Part shown: piece by piece, positions 27,801 to 40,085 of the stretch
How positions within the stretch are numbered: the stretch's first letter is position 1
Layout: the number at the start of each line of letters is the position of its first letter
The notes under the pieces: model-generated
Database searches by the model: none
What the model saw: the letters and a program-made list of their open reading frames with translations, nothing else
Told to the model about the DNA's origin: nothing
From: Eutrigla gurnardus
Lineage: Eukaryota > Chordata > Actinopteri > Perciformes > Triglidae
DNA length: 64,000 nucleotides
Direction of reading: 5' to 3'
NCBI GenBank assembly: GCA_963514095.1
Contig: OY741281.1
Span: 7,308,154-7,372,153, forward strand
Made by a program: the position numbers and the translations under genes

Positions 27801-30800
27801 TATAGATATTAATAAATACATAGGCCTACAACTTTCTTGACAGCTTCACCAAATAAACAGCAACATAGCCAGTAGGCCATATTTAAGAGGCTGCTGTGCC
27901 AATCTATTGGTTTTATGTATTAACAGCAGCATATTGTTTGTGGTGATGGATTCAAAGTCTCACAATGGCTATGAAGTCCAAACACAGCTTGTATGATGAT
28001 GAGGCGATCATTTGTAAAAAAGGAGGATGTGCATTTTGAACAAGCTGGTTCATGATTTTGCTGATAACTCTTCTCAAGTGTGCAACATTTTGAGGGAATG
28101 AAAAATGGAGGACCTTGTCACGTTGCAAAGCTTCAGTTTTTTTCGTAGATGCAGATTAATTGTATTGTTGTGTTCTTGGGAGGCAAGATTTGTACAAAGG
28201 ACTGCAACTTTAGAAAAATGTTGCCAATTTAAAATTCACAAAGAGCAATGTGCCATTTGTTTTCCTTTGTTCATCACCAGGACTCGTAGAAATCTATAGA
28301 GTTCTTTCATCTTTGACTACATGCAACTGTGTCACCTTTCCATTTGTGAACACACAGAACTAGCTTTTAGAATTGATATGGTTCATGGAATTGGGACAAA
28401 GTTTCAGTAGGACATATTACAATCTGGCTGGGGGGCACGACAGAGACGGTTATGCTTTCTGGGAATCAAACTGTGAAAGGAGAGAGACGTTTAAATAGGC
28501 CAGACAGCAGGTGCATCAAATCATCAATAATTAGCTTCAATTACCAAAACTACCACACCTGCTGTGGGGGGAAAGGAACCAGAGCCTCCTGACACGACCC
28601 ACCACATAATCATCATGTTTTATCAGTGTTTTTCTTTATCATGTGTGCTTTAAAAGGTGCTAAATAAATAGTTTAGAGTTGGCTGTGACCCGATGTAGCA
28701 TTTGATGTGTATAATGGTCAAAGGAGATGAGACAATATGGTGTATTCTTCATAGTATGACTACAAAGCTGATGGGCAAATGTGTGTATATCTGACTGTTT
28801 CTCTCTAACACACACGCACAAAGAGAGAGTTTTAGCTGGAATACTTTTAGGCTGAGAGCTTTTAAATTAGAGCCGCTCCATCCCAGCTGTGATGACTAAG
28901 AAAATCAAATGCCCACAGGCTTGTAGATATGGCACATTGTATCAGCGTCTAGTGTTGGATGGCTTAACATGAGTAATTATCACGTTCAACATGACTAATT
29001 TAATTGAACATAAATCAGCGTAGTCCTTCCTCAGGCATCAAACTCCAGCTATGGTCATTCGCATTTGTTTTAAGCTCAATTCTCCAATGTTTTTAATAAA
29101 TGAGATAGATAGAACAAGATAGTCAGGGGATTCATTTTACATCCAAGCCACTGTGATTCTTAAAAACATATTTTTGGCAGCAGACCTTTTGAGCTGACTA
29201 CTGGCAGTAAAAAACACAGGTGGAACTAATAACATTAACGATGGCTCAGCCTTGGAATTCCTATCACCGCCTTATCATCCAGTATGGCACTTACCTTTTA
29301 GGCAAATCAGATAAAATAATACGACAGCAGCAGGTGTCACCATCTCTTTGTCCTTTGTTTAATAGATGTAGTAACTTTTAAGACTCTTGGTGCCTTTTTT
29401 TTTTTAAACCAACCTCCAAAAACTAACTAAACTTGTTGGGAGGAAATGTTCCACCTTGAAAATAAATATTAATATATTACGACGTGAGAAACCGAAAGGT
29501 TGAATTTCAAATCACTGCGGCAATAACCCCATCCAGGAAGTTATGGAGATTTGCAAAATGAAAAAAGTTATCCCTTGTACAGTAGACCTTGGCTGTGATC
29601 AAAATCCCTCACTCACTATGTTGTGCAGCATATTGTGTGCCATGTCAGTCTTGAAAGAGTGTGAAATCTATGTTCTATACAGTGCCCTCAAAAATTCCCC
29701 ATAAAGTAACTGAAAAAAAGTACTTTCTTATAATCCTACCATTTAATGCATCTCATTTCACAGATGTAGAAATTACAGTCACACAGCACTACCTATGTAA
29801 GTGATGACACAACATACTGATAGGAATCTAAAACTTGAGTATTTATTGTGCAGGACAGGTAACCCCCACCCTTTTCAATCAGATAGAAGCCCCATCAGAG
29901 GAACACAAGTAAATTGGCCTATCAGATGCCATGTTGGATGATGACGTTTGCAACTGAAAAAAAAAAAGAAAATGCAGAAAATCCAACCTGTTCTGCAAAC
30001 GTAATGACGTGTGAAAACTCCATTGAAATATTTATTTTTAACGTGCAACAATTTTGGACGAAAAATGATTAATACAATTAATACAAACTACTATGGTTTG
30101 CAAAAGGCTTTCCAATGTGTTTTTCATACAATGTCAATGTTGACTAAAGAGTGAAAGACGATGGTTTTAGACCCAGCCCTGTTTAATTAGCAGACATTTT
30201 GACTCGTTGAAACAGCTGAGCCAGGTTCAGGCCTAAGTCATCGTTAAGGTGATTAGCAACACATGTGCTTAACCCGCTCTTATGGTCAAAACACTGCAAA
30301 ATTGTAGATCCTCAATAACTTAATAAAGAAAGCAGAATAATTTAAAACAATCTCCAACCTACATTTGAGAAAATAACTTTATATTTAGTCTTTATACTTA
30401 TTCATAAGAAGACTTATTCTCACACAAATCATTTTTTCAGCTATCTTTCACATGGTTACGTATAGCATTTAGCAGCGGCGGTATCAGTAAACTGACTCAG
30501 TATCTCATTGAGGATACACTAGCAGAATGTTGCATTTTCACAATACAGTGCCGCTAACAACAATTCATTCCGAAGGCTTTATCACGCCATATCTGTCCTC
30601 CGCTGTGATGATTCGTCTATGAAAATCCATTCTGAAAGGAGATGAAGATGTGGGGTTGAAAGAGGTGAAATGAATGTCGGCCGCACCGTTGTATCAGCCA
30701 TCTTAGTCCAAATGTCAGCCAGGCTTTTTTTTCCTGATAAAGAAATAGAGTTATCAAACCGCTTCTTACTGCCGCTGCCATGGTGACAGGACGGTATAGA

Positions 30801-32107
30801 AGAGGTGAATCAGAGGCGAGCGATAACGCTCGGAAAAAGATTTTGCTGCTGTACGATTTTGCCGTTTCTGTTTTGAAATGGTGTTTTTTTTGTTCGTTAG
30901 ACAGGGAGAGAAAAAACATAACAGAAGAGACTACAACCTGAGCTTGTAATTTGTAAGGACACATTAGCCTTTTCTGCAGCCGGTGCTGTCCTGTCATGTT
31001 CAAAGGCTTTGCATTGTGTGTTACACCTTCAAAAGCAATGTTTGCCAAATTACATTTTTCAGTCTATCCAATGGGATTTGAGAGGATTTTACAATATCCA
31101 GGAATGGCAAAAATGTCTAAACCCACAGTAGAGCATTTAATCCTTTCAGTGGAAACAAATAAAAAATGAAACAATGCCTTAATTGTCAGGTTTAGAAAAT
31201 CACCACTGCTTCTTAATTTAAAGGTTTAGTCTTGCAGGTTTGGAGGAAAGTATTTCTTTACCTCCAGCACACACTGATCATTATTCTGAAAATTGCTCTC
31301 TTCCCCCTCCTTATGCTCAGTGATTACAATATTCAATGACGTGCATTTAAAATTTGCATAAACTGAAATGATGCAATATTGGCAAATAATCCTCAGCGCT
31401 GCAATAACTGATGCAAATATTACACTATATGAGAGTATGACGCTGTTTTCTAACAAGACATCAAAAAGTTGCAAAAGTCCTTTCATTCTCAGTCCCGTCC
31501 TTCACCATTTTCCCGCAATTTACATAAGAATAAATCTCACGTTTATGACTCATGTCGTCAAAGGTTTTGCATTAACGTTGAGGTCTTTAAAATGTTCTGT
31601 AGGATGGAGATTGCATCAAGATTACCTCTCAAACAATGACAGTTTAATTAACTTTGCCAGACAAGAGGCAAGTTAAACACTGATGATACAATCACACATG
31701 GTTTTGCTGCAGTTTGGTGGATTGTTATGTGAAATATTCAACACAAACGCTTGACACTCCGCCGCTGTTCCCAAATCAATGATTGTGATTTCGAGAGGCA
31801 ACAAAAGGCGTTAACATTACTGCTCTCTGCTCTCACCCTTCTTCCTACACTGTCATTACTATTGTTGTTAATGTTAACATTCCCATACTAGCACCAATGC
31901 TTCTCAATGCAAAATAACAAAGATTACAGTCGGTGCCTTCATTCCTTCCCCTTCAATAAGTTATCCCTACTGACAATTTACTTTAGCTTGAACCCACAAC
32001 TTCAGCTGAGAAAATAAAGTGATAAACATGTGAACATAGGAGAGCATTGATATGATGTATAACACAGGGAAAACGTGTGCAGCCTGAGGAAATACAGATT
32101 CTTTACC
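24881..32107. other. Long gene-free stretch with no nameable repeat
   Basis: More than 7 kb with no gene, microsatellite or transposon that I can name. The longest frame, 143 codons minus at 30617-31048, has no motif. Segments at about 25604-25860, 28870-29030 and 31320-31830 are complex, of intermediate composition and rich in TAATTA- and ATTTGCAT-like words, so they could be conserved non-coding elements. Short A or T runs occur but none are striking. Confidence 0.5.
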
Positions 32108-32168
32108 CCTCCTGTTATCCTTGGGGTCAATTTGACCCCAGTCAATGTTTAACATCTCAAAAAGAGGG
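32108..32168 (+). mobile_element. piggyBac-like MITE fragment with a hairpin end
   Basis: It starts CCCCTCCTGTTATCC and holds a near-palindrome GGGGTCAATTTGACCCC at 32125-32141 with eight-base arms. It ends GAGGG directly before TTAA (32169-32172). On the left the flank is TTTA rather than TTAA. The CCC..GGG ends with a TTAA flank fit the piggyBac superfamily, and I recognise the opening phrase from fish MITEs. At 61 bases it is either strongly shortened or only one end of an element. Confidence 0.42.
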
Positions 32169-32176
32169 TTAACATA

Positions 32177-32179
<3 letters not shown>

Positions 32180-32217
<38 letters not shown>
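32180..32217. repeat. (GT)19 microsatellite
   Basis: Nineteen perfect GT units just after the piggyBac-like fragment. Confidence 0.97.
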
Positions 32218-32218
<1 letters not shown>

Positions 32219-34961
32219 TCAGCTACTGTACTCTGTATGTGTGATGTATGTGGTTTGAGTCTAGCCTGGGGCCATTGTCACACACTATCCACATCTTTTC
32301 TCTACCTTTTTTGTTTTTCCGTTAGGTCGGCTTACAGAAAACAGATTCTGTCACCCACCATTAGAGGTATCTCCATGGAGATAGTTCTGGTTTAAATGGT
32401 CCAGGTTTTAAAATGTGACCCTGAAATTGCTGCTTCTATTTTTGGTGCTCAGTGAACCAAAAAAAGAAAATGCAACAGAAACTATGTCCCAGCTAGAACA
32501 GTTCTCTATCAAATAAACTTTTGATTGTGTGTCCAGAGAAACCAAAACCGATAAAGCTATGGCTAATGTTCCTGCTACAGGATGTGTCTCCGGGTCCACA
32601 TTTTTGACACACATACGACTCGCAAGGTGAAACCGGCATCGCTGTCGCGGCTGGTAATAAATGTGTGCATGAATTTTGCTGTGCCACTTTCTAGTCGGAC
32701 CATGCATTAAGAATGTCACTTCTGCCTTTGATACCTCGACCTACAAATGACAGATGACGTGTTAGCAAGAGTAACTAGAGCATTGTTTCTGGGAGATGTT
32801 GCTGTTGAATTGTTAAAATGTCATTTTTTAAACTGAGAGATATTTAAAAACCTCTGCAAAATTTGTGACTTTATGTGGTTGGATGGATAGCACTCGAAAT
32901 AAATAAAAAGTTTCTTGACAAAATGAGAGGTAAGTGATTCCAGTATGTAATTTTACTGAGATAAAAGTGTGCCCGGATGCTTTAACTGTTTCAGTTGCCT
33001 ATAGACGGTCATAGAGTCCCTCAGCTGTAATACATTTTGGAATGGACCATGAGTTCAGTGAGTGAGTACATCTCTTATTCGTGTCATGTATTGATGCGCT
33101 GCCATACAGCCCATTGATCTGATACAGAGATCACATTAGCAAACAGCAAAAGTACATTAAACCCAGCTCACTCTCCAACAACCTTGGTCCAGAAGTCATT
33201 TTAAATGCTTTTGGTGTGTTGGGGGGAAAACAAAAAAAAGAAAGAAAACTAGGCCTATTGTCTGCACAGCGTTTTCTCTTATGAATGGCAATTAGATATC
33301 CTCAAAGGCTGTTTTCATCTAAAACAATAATGTGACCTTGAAGAAACCTCACATTTTCATAACAAAACACGAAGACGAGGTTTGTCAAGTTCCAGACGTG
33401 GCTGCGGGAAAAAAGGCAAAAAGGTCAGCCGTTCTTGTAGTTGATTTGTTCAACCATGTTAACAGGCTGCCTCTTCAGGGGTCAAAAGGTGTGCGACTCC
33501 TGTCTGCGCGAGGACATTTAGAACACAGCATCCGGCCAGACTAATCCAATTAAGTATGTTTTGTTCGGGTTTGTGATGCGCCCAAGCCAAAACTGCCGAT
33601 GAAGGTTGCAACCGTCGCTCTGCAGCGGCGGGAGGAGCCATAGCCTGATTAGGCTGACGTGTCCTCGGTCCACGCGCGGTCAGCCAAAACTGAGCTTATG
33701 AGCATATTTACAGCAAGTGTGCTATGGCAACCAGCAGCTCAATTATTCAGCGTGCGGAAGAGATGTAATGACTTTCTCCTGTTATTAATGACCCACGCCT
33801 AGGCTTATTTACGAAAGGATACTTGTTAGGCAGAAAGATGAAGGCGCATGAGATTGAAGATGTTCGCCTTTAGTGTTTCAGGTTTAATTAAAAAGTTTTG
33901 TGAAGTCCAAACAAATAGATTGCCTCTTTACACTTCCTGCTACTTAAATAAAAGATATTTTAATTTCAATTTTAAATGCTAGATTGCCCAATTTCAATGA
34001 TTTATGAAAGGCAAGACTCCCCCTTGGAGTTTTCTTTTGCCGCGAGCTAACATCTGATCCGTAGACGTCAACCTTCTACATTTGCCTGCATGCAGACCCA
34101 GCTAACTTTTAGTAGAGAAAAAAAAGCTTCAAAATTATGTAAAACAGCGACCTTCCTTTGAGTAACAGTCGGTGAGTCGGTTATAAGAAGCCATATGCAA
34201 AATTCCCAGTCCTCCTCAATAAAATAAGATGCAACCTTGAAACCGAAGCGTCCTTGCGTTAAAAACCGGGGCTGTTGAAAGGTAGCATGTTCCTGTTCAA
34301 AACTGCATTAATGAATAGAGAGGTCTGATGAAAGCAACGTTTTCCTCAAGAGCTCCGAATCCCAGAGTGACTATGAAAATATTATTTCATCACAGGAAAT
34401 TGTCTGGTTTCATTTGAATAACTGAGAACCCACATTAGAGGCTGTTTATAATTCCTGTCGGCAACATAAACCTTTTCTCCTTTTTAATTTAGGTTGAAAG
34501 CATTCTAATGAAGTTGAAACGATGGTTCTCGCAGGACTTGTAGAGCAGGTTTGGATTCACTTTGACTCTTTTTTTAGACGGTCACCAGTGGAAATGTTAA
34601 TTAGGGACTCGCATGGCTTTAGATATTGCAGCAACATATCCGCGCCCGCACTCGAATGCACGGACTGCTCTCGAGTAAATAATGTGCTGAATCAGAAGAT
34701 ATGGTGCTGTAAGCTGAGGGCAGTGAATAAGGCTGATTTATCAATACTTATTGAGCTGTGGCCAAAACGGGATACACTGCTGAATATCAGAAAGATGGGC
34801 TAAAGATCCACCGGCTTAAGCACACCATCCGCACATTCTCGATGGTGCTGCAACCAGTGTCTGCAAAGTAAAAGGGTAAGGGTTATGGGCTTTAATGTTA
34901 TAGTTGCATTGATTGGTAGTGTACGCTACATGACTGTGAACCAGGAGGTATGAGTAGCGAC
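32218..34961. other. Gene-free stretch with possible regulatory blocks
   Basis: No gene is supported. A short repeat (32610-32660) is shared with 48708-48760. The segment 33640-33830 and the following bases to 34080 are complex and carry TTATTAATGACCC and GAGCATATTTACAGC, typical in look of developmental non-coding elements. A 93-codon plus frame at 34522-34803 follows an acceptor-like TTTTTAATTTAG but resembles no protein I know. Confidence 0.45.
32610..32660 (+). repeat. Repeat family Y, copy 1
   Basis: ACGACTCGCAAGGTGAAACC followed by TGTCGCGGCTGGTAATA matches 48708-48760 (AAGACTCACAGGGTGAAAGC, then TGTCGCTGCTGGTAATG) at most positions. This is shown by comparison within the window; the class is unknown and the ends are uncertain. 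Confidence 0.4.
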
Positions 34962-35105
34962 AAACCCAGCGTAGGGAGGAGGTTGGGGTGAATATATGGG
35001 TCCAAAAACGTGGAACTTTCACCCAGGAGGCCGCTGTTCATGTCTCCTGTGAAACCAGAAGTCAACGTTGACGTATTTGTCACGTAACCTCCATGATTAT
35101 TTTCA
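34962..35105 (+). repeat. Repeat family X, copy 2
   Basis: ACTTTCACCCAGGAGGCCGC, then GTTCATGTCTCCTGTGAAAC, CAGAAGTCAACGTTGACG and CACGTAACCTCCATG. It is the longest of the four copies in the window and the one closest to the family wording I remember. Confidence 0.55.
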
Positions 35106-36110
35106 GTTGCGAGAAAGATTGTGGAGACTGAGTATATTTTTTGAAAAGACTGCATGAATGCAACGTAAGATGTCATTGTACGAGGATACTATGGTGCTGC
35201 CTTGGCCTGACTAAACAACAAAGCTCCTCTCAGTCTCCTCTCTGTTTCAGTAATATCACCCGAATAATCTCAGGAAAGGTTGTTGTGTCTCTGCTCAAAT
35301 TCGATACATTAGACATTTCAATTCTCTCAGGTGCTGTCCTATACGTCCCATGGTGCACTCAATCATACACAAATTGGAGCAGGCCCACAGCTTGATGTGT
35401 GATTACCAGCACACGTGGGAGATTGCTGCAATCAAACATCTTGAAAGGACTCGCTGCAGCTGACCCACCAGGTAACCATTTTGGTCCGTGCATCAGACGG
35501 CCCGCTCACTCCTGCACCAATCATGTGTGCTCCATGGAGCGGACCGCACCAGGCTGAAGAATCAAACCCTGCAAAGTCAATTTCTCTCTGCTCATTAAAT
35601 CACCCACGGCATAATCAGCACCCGGGTGTTGGAAAATAAACATCCCGCTGATAGTGTGTGATAGAAGGTGTTAGCAGGCTCCTGGGGTAAGGGATTTTCT
35701 GACTGAGGAAACACAAATGTTGGCTCTTTACTGTCAGAGGGACAGGGAGCTTGATTTTAGAAGTATTTAGGAAGGTTTTTGTCAGGGGCCATCAAGAAAA
35801 TAACATCAAACCCTAATTCCTCATACAAGCATTATTAGATTATACTAATACAAAAAAAAAAAAAACATAGGCTAAGGCATAATGCCCGATAAGGTGTCTT
35901 AACACGTTTTCACAAGGCATTCACTCAATTTTCCTGATGACCCTGAGGGTTTGCTAATACCTGGAACAATCATTATCATCCTATAAGGTTAATATGCAAT
36001 GGAAACGTTGTTGACTGTTCCAGTAAGTAGAATGGACCTTAGATACAACTTGACAACAGGAGATAAGTTCAATGAGCTCATAAACACTTTGGCTGAGCTA
36101 CAAGCCAATA
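35106..36110. other. Gene-free stretch
   Basis: No gene or nameable repeat. A run of 14 A lies at 35852-35865. Confidence 0.55.
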
Positions 36111-36980
36111 AGCTAACGTTATGCTAGCAAGATTCAAAGTCAATTAAGGCTAGATTATGCTTCCGCGTCGACACAACGCAAGGGGGCTTGCGGACCCCTT
36201 ACGTCCTTGCGGACCCCCCTTACGTCAACGCAAGGGCCTGACGTGTGCCTCCCAAAAATCCTAGACGCGCGTCGAGGCGACGCAACAGCAACGCAACACC
36301 AACGCAGCGGCATCGGCTGTGATTGGTCCGCTAACTACATCCGCTGGAGACCGCTATCCGGTTTCCACTCATAAACACCGCCATTTAAACTTTTAAAAGG
36401 CTACTTTTATTGTTTGCACCTCGTTTTATTGTTTGCACCTTCTCGCTTTTGCACAAAGAAATAAAACACCAAGTTCTGAAACATTTTGGACGTTTAAAGC
36501 CGGAAAGTAAACAAATACGCTATAACGAAGCTTACGACGATATACGCCAAGAGTCTCGGTCGGTCGGTCAGTCTTTACAAAAACCACAGCGCCCTTTCCC
36601 GGTGTGGCATTGAATTGCATTTCGACACGTAAACCCAACGCAGAACCATCACGGTCTCCAAGCAACTGCGTGGCCGTTGCGTTGCCGTTGCGTTATCACT
36701 ACGCGGAAGCATAATCAAGCCTTTACACTGCACACAGTTAAAAAGCAGTAAATATAATTTGACAGAATGTCTAACTACAAGGCTAGCTAGCTACCCAGCC
36801 ATGTCATTGTTCCCAAATCAATGTCAATATGTTCATGAAATCTTGATTAGCATCACACTAGCATATGGCTAACATGAAGCTAGCAAGAGTAAAAGTCAAC
36901 GTTGCGTACAGTTGACAAACATAAATATATAATATGACATTATGTTTAACAATAAGTCCAGCCATGTTATCAAGATGGCG
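36111..36980 (+). repeat. Old tandem duplication, one half holding a MITE
   Basis: The sequence around 36117-36146 plus 36723-36812 aligns with about 36866-36972. Shared words in order are GCTAAC..GCTAGCAAGA, AAAGTCAA, ACAGTT, AAATATA, TGACA..ATGT..TAAC and CCAGCCATGT. The first copy is split by the MITE at 36147-36722 and the second is not. The second copy therefore serves as a relative of the empty site. It is well diverged, so the duplication is old and the insertion later. Confidence 0.6.
36147..36722. mobile_element. Harbinger-type MITE with TTA target duplications
   Basis: A 576-base element. The left end AGGCTAGATTATGCTTCCGC matches the inverted right end AGGCTTGATTATGCTTCCGC at 19 of 20 positions, and TTA lies directly outside both ends (36144-36146 and 36723-36725). 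Three-base TTA or TAA duplications with long perfect ends are the mark of the PIF/Harbinger superfamily. Inside the ends are subterminal repeats of AACGCAAC and CCGTTGCGTT, CpG-rich internal direct repeats around 36180-36235, and a tandem TTTTATTGTTTGCACC at 36405-36440. It has no transposase, so it must be mobilised by another element. The near-identical ends suggest it is one of the younger insertions here. Confidence 0.85.
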
Positions 36981-38514
36981 TACTGTTGGCAGGGAGTTGA
37001 ATAGTGAATGGGATGTGTTTCTTTTAATGTAGCCAGCGCTTATATTTAGAACAGTGAACAGACCGTAATTAGTATTTTACCATTATCAGTATTTAATGGA
37101 TACCCTGAAACCAGTCAGAATCAAGTATTCACCCAGACCAGGGTAATATTTAATAAACCATAAAAAATATTTGATTTATTAGCGACACTCTAAGGGTGCA
37201 TACATGCATATTTTGGAAAATAGTGAAGCATTTGATTAAACTGATTGGAAATAAAAGACATACTTTTTCAATCCATCTTGCTGCCACTTAAAATGTCTCT
37301 AAATGTTTTCTAATGAAGTCGCCTTGAGTTGCGTGATTCCCTTCAACCTTTCAAGCATAAAACTACTAATATTTCGGTGCTGGTTCTGTTATGGGTCCTT
37401 CCTTGAGCCGGAAACTCAATTAAGATGTGATTTTCACATCAATTTTCTCTCAGAATGCTTCCTCAAGAAAACGCCACAGGCAGCTAATCACGACGTAATA
37501 GCAATATATCTGTTTTCATGATTAATATGCATTAAAAAGAAGAGAAAAAAAACACATTTATTTTCCTTTCCCAGAGATTATGGTTTGATAGGTCAAATAT
37601 CTAATAGGTTTTTTACAGGCAATCAAGCTGAAGGCTTCATTTGCTTTTTTCCGGCAATTTGTGTGAGAGGAGAAATTTAGAAACTCCAACACATATTAAG
37701 CAGAAGAGATTGGACACAACTCTGATCTAATGGAGCCAGAAAATTAATACATTGAAAAAGTATGCATGTTACTGCTTTCTTGAAATGAAGAGTTAGTTCA
37801 AAATAACTTGTATGTACAAATAACTCTAATCTGCACTACTTGTTAAATAACAGATAACTATTACATCTATTACAACTAATTTGGTAATAGATTTAGATAG
37901 CATCAGGATTAACAATGGGGGAAAGACAACTGCCAAACACAAGGATTATCTCATAAATTCCACTGCCAGTAAATGTACTGTGGAGTTGTTTGATTAGAAA
38001 TGTGTGTATAAGATATGAAGACTGTCGGACTTTAATCCAGTAGTTTGTTTTTATTTGTTTTTGTATTTGTATTGACATTTTGTTTTATTTCAGCAGTTAT
38101 AAATTACCTTCAATGAGCACTGGGTTCATTTGTTAATCGAATAAAACCTTGTTTGTGACATAATTGAAAGTGAAATCTTTCTGAGCTCAACTGCCTCTTA
38201 CATAGAGACTACTAGAGACCTCAGACCAGTAATACTCCTACTCTGTTATACATCTACCTAGCCCTAATTTTCTGTTAAAATTAGTCCAAATAATTTAATT
38301 AAAAAGCCCTTTATTAATAAGTGATGTATCAAAGTTAAATTTGACAAGATCTTTTATAACATCTGTAGCCAATTTGCATTTCAAAAACCCATTGACAAAC
38401 AGTGTATCTGTGCCATTTGGGGGTGCCTGGTATCATGTGGTGCTGGGGAGTTGCCCACTTGGTAATCCAGCAATGTTGATGACTGCACAGCTGCCAGTAG
38501 TCTCACACTAGTAC
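36981..38514. other. Gene-free stretch
   Basis: No gene. The part 37300-37530 is complex, with TCAATTAAGATGTGA and CATGATTAATATGCAT, and may be a conserved non-coding element; this is inference. The rest is AT-rich. Confidence 0.5.
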
Positions 38515-38850
38515 AAGTCACAAGACCCAAATGCACAACCACACAGAGTCTGGATTGCAAAATGATTGGTACACTGGAAGGCAGTCAGCGGGGCAAACTA
38601 ATCCAAAATGGGATGAGGCAAAAGAGCAAAGTCCAAAACAGAGTGAGGTCAAAAACACAAGGAATACAAGGGTACTGCTGGAAAGCTTTCTCACAAGAAA
38701 CAACGATAATCTGGCAGGGAAGACACAGGCTGAATACAGCAGGAGGTGGGGAGACAAGGCCCAGGTGAGACACATTACGGCAGGTAGGTTATCAATCAGG
38801 CGGGAACACACACAAGGGCGGGGAAGTCCTGACACCTGAAACGGGAGGAG
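38515..38850 (-). repeat. AATAAA-type interspersed repeat, copy B (inverted)
   Basis: Read on the minus strand it is pyrimidine-rich and ends CAGACTCTGTGTGGTTG, TGCATTTGGGTC, TTGTGACTTG, the ending shared with copies A (24395) and C (59060). It has no clear AATAAA of its own. A 105-codon minus frame over it, rich in Leu, Cys and Ser, is an effect of this composition and not evidence of a gene. Confidence 0.5.
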
Positions 38851-39845
38851 AGGTTAGAAATGAGTTGCCATGTTAAATTACATTTGAAAGCATATTAAGG
38901 TGGTTGAATTTACAGTCTTATAACCAAGGCGCAAAAGGGAACAGACTCTGGTCACAGTAACCGTAATAAATGGATCCACTACAGAACATGAATAGCATAT
39001 CTGAGTAGTTTTGAGGGCGGACCATTATCATAGCAATTACTTTTAACTAGGCAATAATTGATGATGACTTATTATAGGGACTTGATTTTGCAGTTACTTC
39101 CATTAACAGACAAATGATTTAAAGGGTTACCCCATAAACCAATAATTAGATTAGAATTTTACCACTTTTATGATGGCCTAATAGTGTGCTTGCTCAAGAA
39201 CACTTGGTGAGAAGAAGATCCTCCTACCCCTAATGTTGTATTCTGTGTCATTACACTGTGAATTAAAAAATGTGAAACCTTCACCTTTCTTCTCCCCCCG
39301 ACTGTAATTTGTTGGCCGTGGTCCAGATCACTTTATCCCGGTTGAAGCCGTGTTGATTTGTTGCACTATGACCAACTCCACTTTCCCCCAGCGTCAAAAC
39401 CTCATTATGGACGTCGGCTTCCTCTGTTTACAAAAAAAAAAAAGCATTTCTCTTGATGTGCTCCGTACACGGCATTAATCTCTGGGACGGACAAAGCAAG
39501 CCCCTGGCACAGATTGAAGTGAGTGAGCGGCGGAGCCGGTGGAGCAGCAGACGGTGGCTAAGCCTCGCTGCTGACTGAACAAAATAGTTTCATTTAGTTC
39601 CGGTTCACGTGAATGGGGAAAAGACGAAATAACACAATGACAAATTTGGAATCAAGCACTCGGTGTGTTGCATCGCAGCAGAGGAGCTTGCATTGTTTTT
39701 AATTTGCAGTAATGGTGTCGCCGTTAAAGGTGGGCTTTAATTTCCTGCCTCCAAATTGATGTCAAATTAAATGTAAATAAATCGGAAATCTCAACCTTTA
39801 GTGTTTTCTTTTTTTCAGACATTTCTATCTGATTTCTATTAATTT
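38851..39845. other. Gene-free stretch
   Basis: Nothing recognisable apart from a run of A near 39430 and a slightly GC-richer part at 39470-39560. Confidence 0.55.
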
Positions 39846-40085
39846 TTGTTTGACAGTCGGTTGGTATCAACAACTGTTGAATGGATTTCCAGGACATTTT
39901 GCACATACATTCATGATTATATCTGCTATATCAGTGTTTGACAAACTTTTTTTTAATTAGCAAATGTCATGTGCCTACAAACTAAGATGCCAAACATTTC
40001 ACTTGCTGAACATCAGCATGCTAGCATTGCCATGTCAGTCTCACAGAGCTGCTAGTGTGACTGCTTAGTCTTCTTATTTTTTATT
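39846..40085 (+). repeat. Repeat family W, copy 1
   Basis: CAACAACTGTTGAATGGATT, ATTCATGATTATATC, AATTAGCAAATGTCATG, GAACATCAGCATGCTAGC and CTCACAGAGCTGCTAGTGTG occur in the order of a very abundant fish repeat whose consensus I remember. Other copies in this window lie at 43160, 45216, 57805 and 59690. Confidence 0.6.

Noticed and set aside
29676..29700. TACAGTGCCCTCAAAAATTC, similar to a Tc1-type transposon end
   Set aside because: No matching inverted end or internal Tc1 sequence was found nearby; the match is short.
30617..31048. 143-codon minus open frame
   Set aside because: No recognisable motif; frames of this length are expected a few times by chance in 64 kb on both strands.
36410..36613. 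67-codon frame inside the Harbinger-type MITE
   Set aside because: Too short and unlike Harbinger transposase or its Myb-like partner; the element is non-autonomous.
38518..38835. 105-codon minus frame rich in Leu and Cys, resembling a membrane protein
   Set aside because: It coincides with copy B of a pyrimidine-rich interspersed repeat; the other copies are not open in the same way.
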